From Symsagittifera roscoffensis (lineage: Eukaryota; Xenacoelomorpha; Acoela; Convolutidae), in contig NC_087064.1 in NCBI RefSeq assembly GCF_963678635.1, forward strand, positions 59,220,338 to 59,284,337: DNA of 64,000 nt, read 5' to 3'. Below, in pieces: positions 40,397 to 50,392 of this stretch. How positions within the stretch are numbered: the first letter of the stretch is position 1; each line of letters opens with the position of its first letter. The notes beneath the pieces were generated by a model. The model did no database searches. It saw only the letters and a list, made by a program, of their open reading frames with translations, and was not told the origin of the DNA. The translations under genes were made by a program, and so were the position numbers.

Positions 40397-43300
40397 ATGA
40401 GTTTAGACAAGTCAAGGATACCAAAACGAGGTAATAGCTCTAGGAAATTCATACCTGAAAAGCAAAGAAAAACGATGACCGATCCTTTTGTAGATTGGAT
40501 CAAGCGATCCCGGTCTGACAAAAGGGGGACGGTTTCAGGCAGAATGGTTGAAACGAGAAGTCAAAAGACCTCAGAAGAGCGAAGAGAACTGTTAGAAGTG
40601 GAGGTCAATACGGACCATACCATGAATGACAACCAGGAAGTAAATGGACTGGAAGGGAGAGGCAGACGGCTGGCGAGTGAATCTACTCCGGTAGAACAAG
40701 GCCACGATTTTGCCACTTCCACCGGGACATTGGATCGGGAAGAGATGTCGGAACTGTCCGACATCTCAACTGAAGTAGCGACAACTAGAAGATCTCCGAC
40801 AGACAACACTATGATGGCAAGCGGAACTGGGAAGCAAATAACGTCGTCATCGTTTTCAGAAAGAATGAAGAACACCTTAGGAAACTTCTTTCCATTCAGC
40901 ATGGGAGGAGGAGCAGGAAACGATGGTGAGTCCCAGGAGGATGAGGAAGATGAAGAAGAGCAAGGGGACTTTGGATCTCAAGTCAGCCTCAATAGCTCGA
41001 TCCAGGAGAGTGAGGCACACGTCGGAAGAGAGACTGGAACCATGGACAAATTTGGTGTAGTGACAACGATAAGCAAGGAGGCAAACACACCAGGCCAGTC
41101 AAAAGACTTCGCGATTAGAGCAAGTTTGGAGCCACAACCTGGTGAGAATAAAACCAGAGGGCTCGGCAACGCGTTAATTGATCCTGAAACAAATAAAGAA
41201 GGGATGTTGAAACAGAGGGTCAAGGCCCGGATCTCGACAAGCACGAAGTTACCTGGGACCGACAGGGTTACATCACCACTAGTGACGCCACTCGTGGATA
41301 ACGGGGCAGCACTAGAGGAAGCCTTAAACAACATAGTGGACAGTTTAGGAGAACAAAACGAGCAAATGTCAATAAGGATGAGTGAACTAGAAAGAGCAGT
41401 TCACATTGAAAGAGAAAGTCTGCGGGAAGAAATAAACCGCAACAGACAAGAAGTTGGCAGAAGCGAAAAACGCTTGAAAGAAAGAACGGACGAACATATG
41501 ACGAGGAACTTGTCGCGAATGACAAGAGAGGCGGAACAGAGGGAGTTACGCTTGAGAGCCGACATGGAGAAGTTAAGAATTCAACAAGAGCAGTCTCTTG
41601 GGTCTCTTGACACAAAGATAGACGCGATGATGGAGAGGCGAACTCAGGCTATCATGGATAGGTTGGACGGGCTACTAAGCAGCAAGAGTGGACCAAAAGA
41701 AGGAGAGCCGAACTCGGGAGGTCCAAGCAGGGAACCGAGGGTGAACTTCAATGAACATCAAAGGAAGAAGACGTATGGATCCACTAGAGGCAGGGGCAGT
41801 TCATCAGGCTATGCCACAAGGGGTAATACAGCATGGGGCCCGAACAGTAGAGCAAGTTCAACGGGGAACAGACAAACCTCGAACGAACGACCAACGCAAA
41901 GCACACATGCGACTGGGAGAAGCGATTCTGGCAACATGGGGCATACAAGCCCGAGGAGGAGTCATATGGGCCAAGCGGGAAACGCTCATGGTGATTCGGA
42001 TTGCAGGGATGCACCGCACACAGAACCTTCGACAAGGTGTGAGGACACTCAAGCGGGACACTCAAGGGATGCTACGGCAATGGCCACAGCATTTGAACCC
42101 CTGAACAGGTCTTTAGAGACATTCCTGACGAGGTTATCAAGAACCAATGAACGCAGTGAGAAGTCCAGAAGAGTCTTTAAGAAGCCAAGATGCTACAAAG
42201 ACGAATCTGATGGCTGTATTGATACCTGGATAGAGGTAATGAAGCTGCATTTCGAGGAAGAGGACTTGTCTGAGAGACAGGAATGCAGCGCGCTCACCAG
42301 CAACTTAGAAGGGACAGCCCTGAACTGTGTCATGGCCAAGAAACAGTATCAACGTGACACTGCAGAGAAAATCTTCGAAATCTTGTTAAACCGTTTCGGA
42401 TCAGGGGTGCAGGGGCACCAGGCGATGATGCGCTTCGAGAAACGGAGGCAACGAGAGGATGAAACCATAGACAAGTTTCTCGATGATTTGGAAATGCTGA
42501 GAAGACGCAGCCAACCGGATGAGTCAAACCGAAGGATGAACCTGACCGTAGCCTCAAAATTCATCGATGGTGTGAAAAATGATGAACTTCGTACGATGCT
42601 AGCAACGCATTACACACCACTATCAACTAATGCGCCAACACCGGAGGAGTTGAGGCTCAAATCAAAAGAGTATCTTTTGTTGAAACCTCCTTCGAGATCT
42701 GGATATTACAAGAACAATTATGGCAATTTTAACAACGGACCAGCAAACCAAGGGAACAATTGGTATAAACCGAGGGATGATATGGACAAGAGACGTTCTT
42801 GTGCTAATTGCAGTTCAACAGACCATCATGTGTCAGCATGCCCAGCTTACATACAAGGCATGAAAGCAATAGGCTTTAGCCTCGAGGACGAAGATGCGTC
42901 AGAGTTGGATCATGAGGATTTCATGAGAGGAGTAATTGCGAAATTCGGCCCGAGGTGTTTCTTTTGTAACTTGGAAGGTCATTTTAAATCAGATTGTCCG
43001 CAATTCTGGGATGCAGTGGCAGACATCAAGCATCCAAGACATGAAGAAGCTTTGTCAGGAGTGAAAGCCAGCAAGGCTCGACTTTTGAGTGAAGCGGAGG
43101 CACGCAGAAAGGATAAACCTCAAGAGCTGGTAGCAAAGAAGATGCAAGCGGTAACAGAGGAAGCACGTGAACCGGAACCAGCAACTGCGGCCGATGACTT
43201 CAAAATCGATTATAGGGCAGCCGCGAGGGATGCTATAAATAGGGTACAGCAGGAACTAGTGACGAAAGAGATTGAGCAAAAGGTGAAACTCGAGCTGGAG

Positions 43301-43627
43301 AATGAAAAATTACAGGAGCAACTGAACGCCTTTGAAGCAACGGAAGTTGAAGAGGCAAAAGCACCAAGCAGCTTGAGCATGAAACTTAATGTTATCTCTG
43401 GTCAGAGGTTCGGTATGGCACCGCAAGGAAGTAAAATACAGTCGATAATCTCGGTGGCAGGTCATCAGGTAATCAGAAATCTGAGTGAACCGTCTGAGTT
43501 CACTTTGATGCATTTGGACACATATGCAGACTATCTGAGGCAGATGGAGCCACGCACCGAGTCGAGGGCTGTGAGGGCACTACTGACCACGGGTGGCCCT
43601 CGCACGAAGAAACTTCATGGACGCTAA
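40397..43627 (+). CDS. Gag of the giant element
   Basis: 1076 codons from ATG 40397. A Ser/Glu-rich, low-complexity N-terminus carries an acidic run near residue 180. A long predicted coiled coil spans about residues 303-425. A basic Gly/Ser/Arg-rich linker follows, then a retrotransposon gag domain at about 598-720 (W-x-E ... LEGTAL ... FL..L..LRR pattern). Two CCHC zinc knuckles lie at about 801-814 and 855-868 (C-x2-C-x4-H-x4-C), and the protein ends in a second Glu/Lys coiled coil. Gag forms the particle and binds element RNA. It ends at TAA 43625-43627, followed directly by CTAG. The protease continues in this same frame, so Gag-Pol fusion would need only stop readthrough. Confidence 0.93.
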   Translation: MSLDKSRIPKRGNSSRKFIPEKQRKTMTDPFVDWIKRSRSDKRGTVSGRMVETRSQKTSEERRELLEVEVNTDHTMNDNQEVNGLEGRGRRLASESTPVEQGHDFATSTGTLDREEMSELSDISTEVATTRRSPTDNTMMASGTGKQITSSSFSERMKNTLGNFFPFSMGGGAGNDGESQEDEEDEEEQGDFGSQVSLNSSIQESEAHVGRETGTMDKFGVVTTISKEANTPGQSKDFAIRASLEPQPGENKTRGLGNALIDPETNKEGMLKQRVKARISTSTKLPGTDRVTSPLVTPLVDNGAALEEALNNIVDSLGEQNEQMSIRMSELERAVHIERESLREEINRNRQEVGRSEKRLKERTDEHMTRNLSRMTREAEQRELRLRADMEKLRIQQEQSLGSLDTKIDAMMERRTQAIMDRLDGLLSSKSGPKEGEPNSGGPSREPRVNFNEHQRKKTYGSTRGRGSSSGYATRGNTAWGPNSRASSTGNRQTSNERPTQSTHATGRSDSGNMGHTSPRRSHMGQAGNAHGDSDCRDAPHTEPSTRCEDTQAGHSRDATAMATAFEPLNRSLETFLTRLSRTNERSEKSRRVFKKPRCYKDESDGCIDTWIEVMKLHFEEEDLSERQECSALTSNLEGTALNCVMAKKQYQRDTAEKIFEILLNRFGSGVQGHQAMMRFEKRRQREDETIDKFLDDLEMLRRRSQPDESNRRMNLTVASKFIDGVKNDELRTMLATHYTPLSTNAPTPEELRLKSKEYLLLKPPSRSGYYKNNYGNFNNGPANQGNNWYKPRDDMDKRRSCANCSSTDHHVSACPAYIQGMKAIGFSLEDEDASELDHEDFMRGVIAKFGPRCFFCNLEGHFKSDCPQFWDAVADIKHPRHEEALSGVKASKARLLSEAEARRKDKPQELVAKKMQAVTEEAREPEPATAADDFKIDYRAAARDAINRVQQELVTKEIEQKVKLELENEKLQEQLNAFEATEVEEAKAPSSLSMKLNVISGQRFGMAPQGSKIQSIISVAGHQVIRNLSEPSEFTLMHLDTYADYLRQMEPRTESRAVRALLTTGGPRTKKLHGR

Positions 43628-44041
43628 CTAGAAGTCTATGGGCCGTATCAAGTGATGCTGAACGTGGATGGGATCAGTATCTACACCAGGACTTATGTAA
43701 CAAAAGATGATGACCAAATGGGGCAGATCTATTTGGGTGAAGAGGAACTCAAAGTCCGCAGGATAGGCCATGACGCCATGATGGAACAAGACGCGGTACA
43801 CATTGGATATGAAGCAGATGTGACAGCACACCTGCTCGACACAAACGGAACAAAAATCGGAGTCACAGGGCTTCTGGACACAGGAGCGGTGGTGAGTGTG
43901 ATGCCGATAAAAACTTGGGAAAGAATGGGCTTCACACGGGAAGATCTGATTCCTACGAACCTCCGACTGGCCGCCGCAAACCGAGGAGCCATCTACGTAG
44001 CCGGAAGAACACCGATAACGGTCCTTCACATGGGAGGATGA
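43628..44041 (+). CDS. aspartic protease, N-terminal part, same frame as Gag
   Basis: Reads on from the Gag stop as LEVYGPYQVMLNVDG, with the retropepsin active site LLDTGA at about 43874-43891 and the flap/second half starting after it. A TGA at 44039-44041 interrupts the domain just before DLWMSFLVVENLDD, which is in the same frame. The TGA replaces one internal residue, which fits a C-to-T change of an Arg codon or a recoded stop. No convincing start codon of its own. Confidence 0.85.
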   Translation, partial: LEVYGPYQVMLNVDGISIYTRTYVTKDDDQMGQIYLGEEELKVRRIGHDAMMEQDAVHIGYEADVTAHLLDTNGTKIGVTGLLDTGAVVSVMPIKTWERMGFTREDLIPTNLRLAAANRGAIYVAGRTPITVLHMGG

Positions 44042-47000
44042 GACCTTTGGATGAGCTTCCTGGTGGTAGAGAATCTGGACGACGCCGACCAATTCATCTT
44101 GGGCAGAGATTTTGTCAGGAATTTTGACGTGATGATTGACTTGAACAACGGTCTAATACGGATTAGAAACCCGGACCGAAAGTATGTTAAGAGACCAATT
44201 AATAGGATAATAACAGATGAAAATAAGGTACCAGTTTTTTTGGATAGAAAAGTAAAGTTACAACCAGGACAAGCTGTAGTAGCAATTTTTAGAATGAGAA
44301 ATTTAAATTCGTTAAGTGATAGCAAACAGGTTTGCTTAGTACGGAATCCAAATAGTCAGAGTTCGGTGATTTTAGGCCGGAGCTTCTCGGTAACGCGAAA
44401 CGGACTGTGTGTCAGTGTGTTGTTGAACACACTGGACACCACGGTTTCAATCCAGCGTGGAAAGAAGCTTGGCTACGCTTTGTCGATGAGGACCGACTAT
44501 GAGGAGACACAAAACTTGAAGAAACATAAGGTGAAAGACTGTCCTTATCATGCCAATAAAGATAAAATTTTAAAGAGGATTAATGAATTAAAATCTATTC
44601 ATAAATTGTTTTCAATGAAATCCGAAACGGACGACGACTTATCAAGCTGCTCGAATTTTCCGGAACGCCCCTCTTCATACGAACTAGAATCTGACAAACC
44701 GGTTTTGCCAGAGATAGAACATTTGAAAGGAAAAATAAGTGAGGGAGATTTCGAAAAATTGCGGGACCTCCTAGATCGGAACGCCGAAGTATTTTCAAAA
44801 CATAAGGCGGACATCGGTTGCTGTAATTTCGTCGAACACGAAATCGAACTAGAAGAGGGCGCCGTTCCCCATAGGGAAGGCGCAAGGCGAATGACGCCAC
44901 ATAAATCGGAAGCGTGCCGAGCGGAAATAGAAATGTTGCTTGAATACGACATGATAGAACCCTCGAAATCGCCGTGGGCTTGCGGAGTAGTCATGGCGAA
45001 AAAGAAAGGGGGGCAGCTTAGATTTTGTTGCGACTTTCGTTACTTGAACGCGGTAACGATTCAAGATGCGTACCCGATACCGCGAATAGACGAGAGCCTA
45101 TCTAAACTTGGTGATGCAAAGTTCTTCACCACATTGGACTTGGGTTCTGCCTTCTGGCAGGTTCCTCTGCGAAAGAAGGACAGAGAGAAAACCGGATTCG
45201 CGTGCGAATTGGGGTTGTACCAGTGGAAGAGGATGCCCTTCGGCTTGTGCAATGCAACAGCAACTTTTCAAAGGCTGATGGCTCAGGCTTTGACAGGAGT
45301 GACCAAAAAGTACGGGAATCTCTTGATGTGCTACGTGGATGACGTAGTCATAGCGACACCAACCCTGGAGGATCACATTGATCGACTCGATGAGGTCTTC
45401 GGATGTATGAAAAGAGCAGGCTTGAAATGCAAAACATCGAAATGTGAAATCCTTAGGGATTCGATCAAGTACCTGGGAAGAATGGTGGACAGGCATGGTG
45501 TGAGGCCAGATCCGGAAGCAGTAGAAGCAGTGATGACATGGAAAGCTCCTAGAACGGAGACACAGTTCATGAGCTTCCTAGGGTTTGCCAATTACTACCG
45601 AGAATTCATAAAAGGATACGCGGACAAGGTGTACCCGATGCAGAAGCTGATGCGCAGCAAAGGGAAAAAGTTCGAATGGAACGATGAGGCACAGGTTGCC
45701 TTCGAGAACATAAAGCGGGAACTGTGCGAAGCGCCAGTGCTGGTTATGCCTACAGAAAAGGGCATGTATGTTCTCGACACAGACGCATCGGTGGTGGCCA
45801 TCTCAGGAATATTGCATCAAGAGCAAGAATGGAACGGAAGAACAGTTCTCCGTCCCATTGCATACGGCAGCAAAGTCTTGAGTGACACAGAGATGAAATA
45901 TGGCGCACCAAAAGCAGAAATGTTTGCAGTAGTCACCTTCGTGGAGAAGTACCGTGCGTACTTGGGGAGCGCTCCCTTCAAGTTACGCGTGGACAACAGA
46001 GCGTTATCCTGGTTGAAGACCTACTCGATGGATCAGAGTTATATTGGTAGATGGATAGTAGGACTGGATGGCTACCATATGATAATCGAACATAGGATGC
46101 GTGATAAACACCAGAATGCTGACAGCCTCAGTAAGAAAACTGAGTTCTATGAAAGAGTGGAGCAGAAGCAGGCCAATCAGGCGGAAGTAAAGGAGGGATT
46201 CTCGTTTCTGGACAAAGAAACTTATGAAGCGCTTCCCTTAACGAGATGGTTGGATAAGTCTGGACATCCAATTCCAGGGCATCCTGAGTTACCTGTAGAG
46301 AAAGCAGCCGAGATAAAGATCCTGTCAAGGGAGGACCCGGTCCCATTGGATCTGTTGCTGCGCTCGAACCTGGTCCAGCAAGAACTCTCTCGCATGAATA
46401 TAAACAGCCTCTCATTTTTGGATAAAACGGTGCAAGTCACACCCCAAGTGATGCGGATGCTGGGTGGATTGTTAGAAAGAGAAGTGACCAGAGATAACCC
46501 CGAGTGGACAGCAGCAGTGACATCGCTAACAGTCAGTGAGAAGGTCAAGATCATGCCGTCCAGACGACAACACGAAGAGAACGAGAGGGATTGTAGGACA
46601 ATAGTTCAGCAACTAATATCCTCAATACCCCAAGAGATTTTAACCAGTACTTCTTACGGACAGAAAGGACAGGAGAGCGGCAAGCAAAAGAAAACTGTCA
46701 CCTTTGTAGACCGGGATAAAGAGGGTGAAGTTGTAAAACAAAATCTGTTGCAAGACTATTTGTCCGGGGAGAAGGATAAGGTGAAAAACCAGCGATCACA
46801 AGATCAACACCCGGGACAAGTGAATTTGTCCGGGGAGTCCGAGATAGACGAGAAAATTCCTGATGAGAAACAGGACCTAGAGAACAAGGTTTTGTCCGGG
46901 GAGTTCAGATGGATGCGAAGGAAATACAGACATGATCTGGAGGAGCGTGCAGTCTCCAGCACAACACCTTCGACGGATGATGATTCCCGAAACTCAGGAA

Positions 47001-47128
47001 TGGATACCTATTCCGACAGGAATTCGACCTCGGGATCGGAACTGTCAGAACTAGCGATACACACGCTACTAGTGGAAAGGACCTGGACAGAGAAGTGTAC
47101 CAGGATCCTGACAGTGATCGCTACCTAA
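44042..47128 (+). CDS. protease end, reverse transcriptase and RNase H
   Basis: Same frame as gag and the protease start. The first 60 residues complete the retropepsin (FILGRDF box). RT spans about residues 290-560 from Met 44051, with TTLDLGSAFWQV (about 357), MPFGLCNA and catalytic YVDD at about 428. RNase H is at about 570-690 (DTDAS, AEMFAVV with Glu, RVDNRAL, NADSLSK). A low-complexity tail carries three LSGE(K/S/F) repeats encoded by TTGTCCGGGGAG. The protein copies element RNA into DNA in the cytoplasmic particle. The frame ends at TAA 47126-47128, while the coding sense passes to the frame one base back between about 47056 and 47128. Confidence 0.93.
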   Translation, partial: DLWMSFLVVENLDDADQFILGRDFVRNFDVMIDLNNGLIRIRNPDRKYVKRPINRIITDENKVPVFLDRKVKLQPGQAVVAIFRMRNLNSLSDSKQVCLVRNPNSQSSVILGRSFSVTRNGLCVSVLLNTLDTTVSIQRGKKLGYALSMRTDYEETQNLKKHKVKDCPYHANKDKILKRINELKSIHKLFSMKSETDDDLSSCSNFPERPSSYELESDKPVLPEIEHLKGKISEGDFEKLRDLLDRNAEVFSKHKADIGCCNFVEHEIELEEGAVPHREGARRMTPHKSEACRAEIEMLLEYDMIEPSKSPWACGVVMAKKKGGQLRFCCDFRYLNAVTIQDAYPIPRIDESLSKLGDAKFFTTLDLGSAFWQVPLRKKDREKTGFACELGLYQWKRMPFGLCNATATFQRLMAQALTGVTKKYGNLLMCYVDDVVIATPTLEDHIDRLDEVFGCMKRAGLKCKTSKCEILRDSIKYLGRMVDRHGVRPDPEAVEAVMTWKAPRTETQFMSFLGFANYYREFIKGYADKVYPMQKLMRSKGKKFEWNDEAQVAFENIKRELCEAPVLVMPTEKGMYVLDTDASVVAISGILHQEQEWNGRTVLRPIAYGSKVLSDTEMKYGAPKAEMFAVVTFVEKYRAYLGSAPFKLRVDNRALSWLKTYSMDQSYIGRWIVGLDGYHMIIEHRMRDKHQNADSLSKKTEFYERVEQKQANQAEVKEGFSFLDKETYEALPLTRWLDKSGHPIPGHPELPVEKAAEIKILSREDPVPLDLLLRSNLVQQELSRMNINSLSFLDKTVQVTPQVMRMLGGLLEREVTRDNPEWTAAVTSLTVSEKVKIMPSRRQHEENERDCRTIVQQLISSIPQEILTSTSYGQKGQESGKQKKTVTFVDRDKEGEVVKQNLLQDYLSGEKDKVKNQRSQDQHPGQVNLSGESEIDEKIPDEKQDLENKVLSGEFRWMRRKYRHDLEERAVSSTTPSTDDDSRNSGMDTYSDRNSTSGSELSELAIHTLLVERTWTEKCTRILTVIAT

Positions 47129-47430
47129 TACCAAGCGAAAGAGTCTTTGACAACGCAGCGGATGACTTAGAAACAATAGCAGTATCAAAGCGGTCGATGA
47201 GCTTATTGCCACAGAAAGAAGCAGTCAGGACTGATCTTCAACCGTTTCAGCAAGAAACACAACCGTTGGCGAAGATTTGGTGCGTTAAGATGGAAGAAGA
47301 CACACATCAGCCCAACGAGCTGAATAGTCAGATGAGGGTCAGGAAGACGTACTTGAAGGCGAGATACAGACTCTCGGACCTTCTAAGGGCGCAGAGAAAT
47401 GATCGCATGACAAGCAACCTAAAAAGGTAG
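47056..47430 (+). pseudogene. linker between RNase H and integrase, shifted frame, ending in TAG
   Basis: The frame one base behind RT reads DREVYQDPDSDRYLIPSE and on to TNLKR-like text, then a TAG at 47428-47430 followed in frame by IENGAPDKGDLEEDSYR and the integrase. The stop fits a Trp codon changed by G-to-A, so this piece is one protein with the integrase ORF. Confidence 0.7.
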
Positions 47431-49992
47431 ATAGAAAACGGTGCACCTGACAAAGGTGACCTGGAAGAAGACAGCTATAGGATCCTGAGACAATACTTCA
47501 TGCAGAAGGAGGGGAGATTGTATCTGAACAAGGACGGGATCGTGGCTTGCAGGAGAAGAGAAGAAGACAAGGTCTTATACAAATATAACGCGATAGTGTT
47601 GACGCAACTCTATCAGACAGAACTATTATTCAGGTCGCATGATCAGATGGGCCATCAAGGGATCGACAAAGTGTATCAGAGGATCCTGAAGCGCTTTGAG
47701 TGGCCTGGGATGAAAAAGGCATGCGAGAAATGGGTGACAGCATGTCTGTCATGCCAACAGGTCAAGGATCCTAGGAAGTTGCGATTTCCTTTACAATCAA
47801 TTGAGTCGTCTGAATTCAACGAGGTGGTGCAGATAGATCACCAGAAGATATGCATGACAGACAGCGGTTACAACCAAGTCTTGGTCATGATAGATCACTT
47901 CACGAAGCATGCAGAGTCCGTGCCCTGCATAACTGCCTCGGCGGAAGAGACATGCGACCACCTGATCAATACGTGGATAGCAAGACATGGTTGTCCAATG
48001 ACGTTTCAATCGGACAATGGAACGGCTTTCGTAGGCGAGCTTACGAAAGAGCTTATGAGACGGTCACAAGTCGCTCAGGCTCACTCCACGACATACCACC
48101 CTCAGACGAATGGCTTAGTGGAAAGACAGAATAGGACGTTAGTGTCGATGCTGAGGGTATATTGTTCCAGGTACATGACCGATTGGGACAGATACCTTCC
48201 ACAGGTGATGGGAGCTTATAATAGCACGCAACACTCCACCACTGGGGTCAGTCCACACATGATGCTGACGGGACACGAGAAGTCTTTACCCTTGACATTC
48301 TTCTACCCAGAGTATGAGGGGAAGAAAACATCTCCACAGGTTTACGTGAGGGATGTGATCAGACGTCAACAGGAGTTGAACGATCTGTGTAGACGAAATA
48401 CTCAGCAAGCACAGGCAAGGCAGAGGAAAAGATTCGACAAGAAAGCAGCTGGTGCAAAAGCTTACTCGGTGGGAGACTATGTATGGGTATTTCAGAACGT
48501 TATACCACCGAAAGGGACAAAGAAACTTATAAAGAAATGGAGGGGACCCTTCATGATAACGGAGGTGCACCAGGAGGGACGCTTTTATAGACTGAGTACT
48601 GGCCGAGCCGCCCACTACGAAAACATCAAGCCACACAATCCATCGACAGAAGACTGGTGTATACCTGCAGACATGGAAGAAGGGGATTATCTAATGATGG
48701 ATCCTGCTTGTGAGGTGAATGAAAAAGGCACCAGGGAGAAGAACGATGGAAACGAAATCGTAGAGGAAGGTACGGATACACCGCTGGACCTGGATCCAAA
48801 CGAAAAGATCGAAGCGGACGATGAAACCTTACCCTACGCAGAAGAGGATTGGCAGGATCCCGAACAGACAGAGGTTCCCAAGAACTTGGAACCAGATCTT
48901 CCGTTCACGATTCAGACTCGTCAGAAGGACGGGACGAGACAAAGAAAGAAATACAATCCTTACGGTGACGACTTTGTAGTGGATAGGATAGATCTAAAGA
49001 AAATAGTGGAGGAAGTAGTGGGTTTAGAGGAAATAACCGTGTCACAAGACATTGACATAGTCGATGATCACAACGATGAGTGGGTTGACGACTGGTCGAA
49101 ACCCGAAGTAGAATTCGACGATGAGCAACAGCAGTCAAATGAACAAGACCTGACGAACCTGCGCGTCTTAGAGTGGCTGAACGAAATGACATCAGACCCT
49201 AAAGAGACCAACGTTACGATTCAAGACGTAGATCGCGAAAGCGCGAAATACATTAAGACCGAACGAGATGATCCTTCCTGGGCTGCCCAGGAAGGACAAC
49301 TTCTCATTCCAGCTTCTAACCTTGACTTAATACCCGGTATGCGATCGACGGGGACGCCGATGGATATTTTTGTCCGGGGAGTGGGGGTAGGACTTACCCA
49401 CACTGAAAACTTGATAATAAAAAAATTGAGAATAGCAAGAGAAACAGGAGACTTAGAAGCAGAAACAGGTGAAGAACCTAAGAAACCTGACATAGGCAGG
49501 GTAGTTGAGTCATATTTTAATTTACCAAATGAATATTCTAGTAACATAATACTAACAGACAGTGATTTCATACTCACAAACAGAACATGTGCGGTAGCAA
49601 TCACCGCAGACATGAGTTTTAGGACGGCGCTAGCGGCAGATTTTAAGAGGGAATATAAAAACGTGGAATTCCTTTGGAAGCAAAGACCAGGGATAGGGGG
49701 CGTAGCAGCCTTACCTCCGGCGGTGTCGCAGATACCGGGGAAGTACTTGTGCTTCTTGGTAACGAGGGCGACGGAGAAGCAGCACGTGGACCCAGAAAAC
49801 CTAGTCTTGTCTTTGACGAGGCTGAGGGACTTCCTTGTGGAAATGGACGTGAAGGAGCTTTCGCTTCCAGTGTACGATCCAAATAGAGGAAGACTGCATC
49901 CTCGGGAATTGTACGCGCTTGTACACGTGATATTCTCTGATACGAACATACAAGTATATCTACATAAGAAATATTATTTAAGTATAGGCTGA
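47431..49992 (+). CDS. integrase with GPY/F domain and macro-domain-like C-terminal extension
   Basis: First Met at 47500 (830 codons). Zinc-binding H2C2 region at about residues 46-86 (HDQMGHQG ... CLSCQ). DDE core with Asp in VVQIDHQ (about 111), Asp in FQSDNGTAF (about 172) and Glu in NGLVERQ (about 206). GPY/F domain at about 335-385 (KKWRGPFMI). An acidic spacer follows, then an unusual tail at about 680-826. That tail reads IILTDSDFI, then CAVAITADMSFRTALAADFK, LCFLVTR, ENLVLSLTRLRDFL, VKELSLPVYDPNRG and DTNIQVYL. This order fits macro domains of the OARD1/TARG1 type (ISED.RMGAGIA, YLITK, ENL..SL, MP.IGCGLD, ...IKITVY). The usual GCGLD loop is DPNRGRL here, so catalysis may be absent. 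Integrase identity is firm; the macro call is inferred from motif order. Confidence 0.92.
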   Translation: MENGAPDKGDLEEDSYRILRQYFMQKEGRLYLNKDGIVACRRREEDKVLYKYNAIVLTQLYQTELLFRSHDQMGHQGIDKVYQRILKRFEWPGMKKACEKWVTACLSCQQVKDPRKLRFPLQSIESSEFNEVVQIDHQKICMTDSGYNQVLVMIDHFTKHAESVPCITASAEETCDHLINTWIARHGCPMTFQSDNGTAFVGELTKELMRRSQVAQAHSTTYHPQTNGLVERQNRTLVSMLRVYCSRYMTDWDRYLPQVMGAYNSTQHSTTGVSPHMMLTGHEKSLPLTFFYPEYEGKKTSPQVYVRDVIRRQQELNDLCRRNTQQAQARQRKRFDKKAAGAKAYSVGDYVWVFQNVIPPKGTKKLIKKWRGPFMITEVHQEGRFYRLSTGRAAHYENIKPHNPSTEDWCIPADMEEGDYLMMDPACEVNEKGTREKNDGNEIVEEGTDTPLDLDPNEKIEADDETLPYAEEDWQDPEQTEVPKNLEPDLPFTIQTRQKDGTRQRKKYNPYGDDFVVDRIDLKKIVEEVVGLEEITVSQDIDIVDDHNDEWVDDWSKPEVEFDDEQQQSNEQDLTNLRVLEWLNEMTSDPKETNVTIQDVDRESAKYIKTERDDPSWAAQEGQLLIPASNLDLIPGMRSTGTPMDIFVRGVGVGLTHTENLIIKKLRIARETGDLEAETGEEPKKPDIGRVVESYFNLPNEYSSNIILTDSDFILTNRTCAVAITADMSFRTALAADFKREYKNVEFLWKQRPGIGGVAALPPAVSQIPGKYLCFLVTRATEKQHVDPENLVLSLTRLRDFLVEMDVKELSLPVYDPNRGRLHPRELYALVHVIFSDTNIQVYLHKKYYLSIG

Positions 49993-50392
49993 GTGATGTG
50001 CGAAAGAGTGTTAGGCCAAAGACCAAGTTGCATGTAATATGTGATATGTGTGTTATGTTATGTTATGTTATGTGTTAGGTTATTAAGATCATGGGTAAGT
50101 AGGGGTTAGTGACCATGAACAACCAAATGACGATTTTGGGAATAGATCCAAAGTTTGGACTGTCCAATCTTAGGTCGAATTCCAAAATTTTAGAAACCAA
50201 TTGATTTTAATAAATTTTAGGATAAATATCTTTTTATCTGAACTGTTTTAAGCAGATTTTAACGATATAAGTTAAGGTGAAACTGACAGGTGTGACAGCC
50301 GTGATTCCTTTTCTAGATCCTGATTGATCATTTAATTGCTCATTTGAGTCAAAACTTGAAATCGAAATCAAATCAAACTTGGAAAGAACAGT
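49993..50392 (+). other. 400-bp gap between pol and accessory ORF A
   Basis: AT-rich, without ORF; contains a short TGTTA repeat (about 50054-50080). Possibly an internal promoter, splice or spliced-leader acceptor region for the downstream ORFs; several T-rich AG sites precede ATG 50393, but none can be chosen by eye. Confidence 0.45.

Noticed and set aside
40397-43627. Gag as a host coiled-coil protein
   Set aside because: Two CCHC knuckles, a retrotransposon gag domain, LTR context and an in-frame protease right after it identify it as Gag.
49221-49949. 242-codon antisense open frame opposite the integrase end
   Set aside because: Shadow of the plus-strand ORF; Ser-rich composition from complementing GA-rich codons, no domain, no partner exons.
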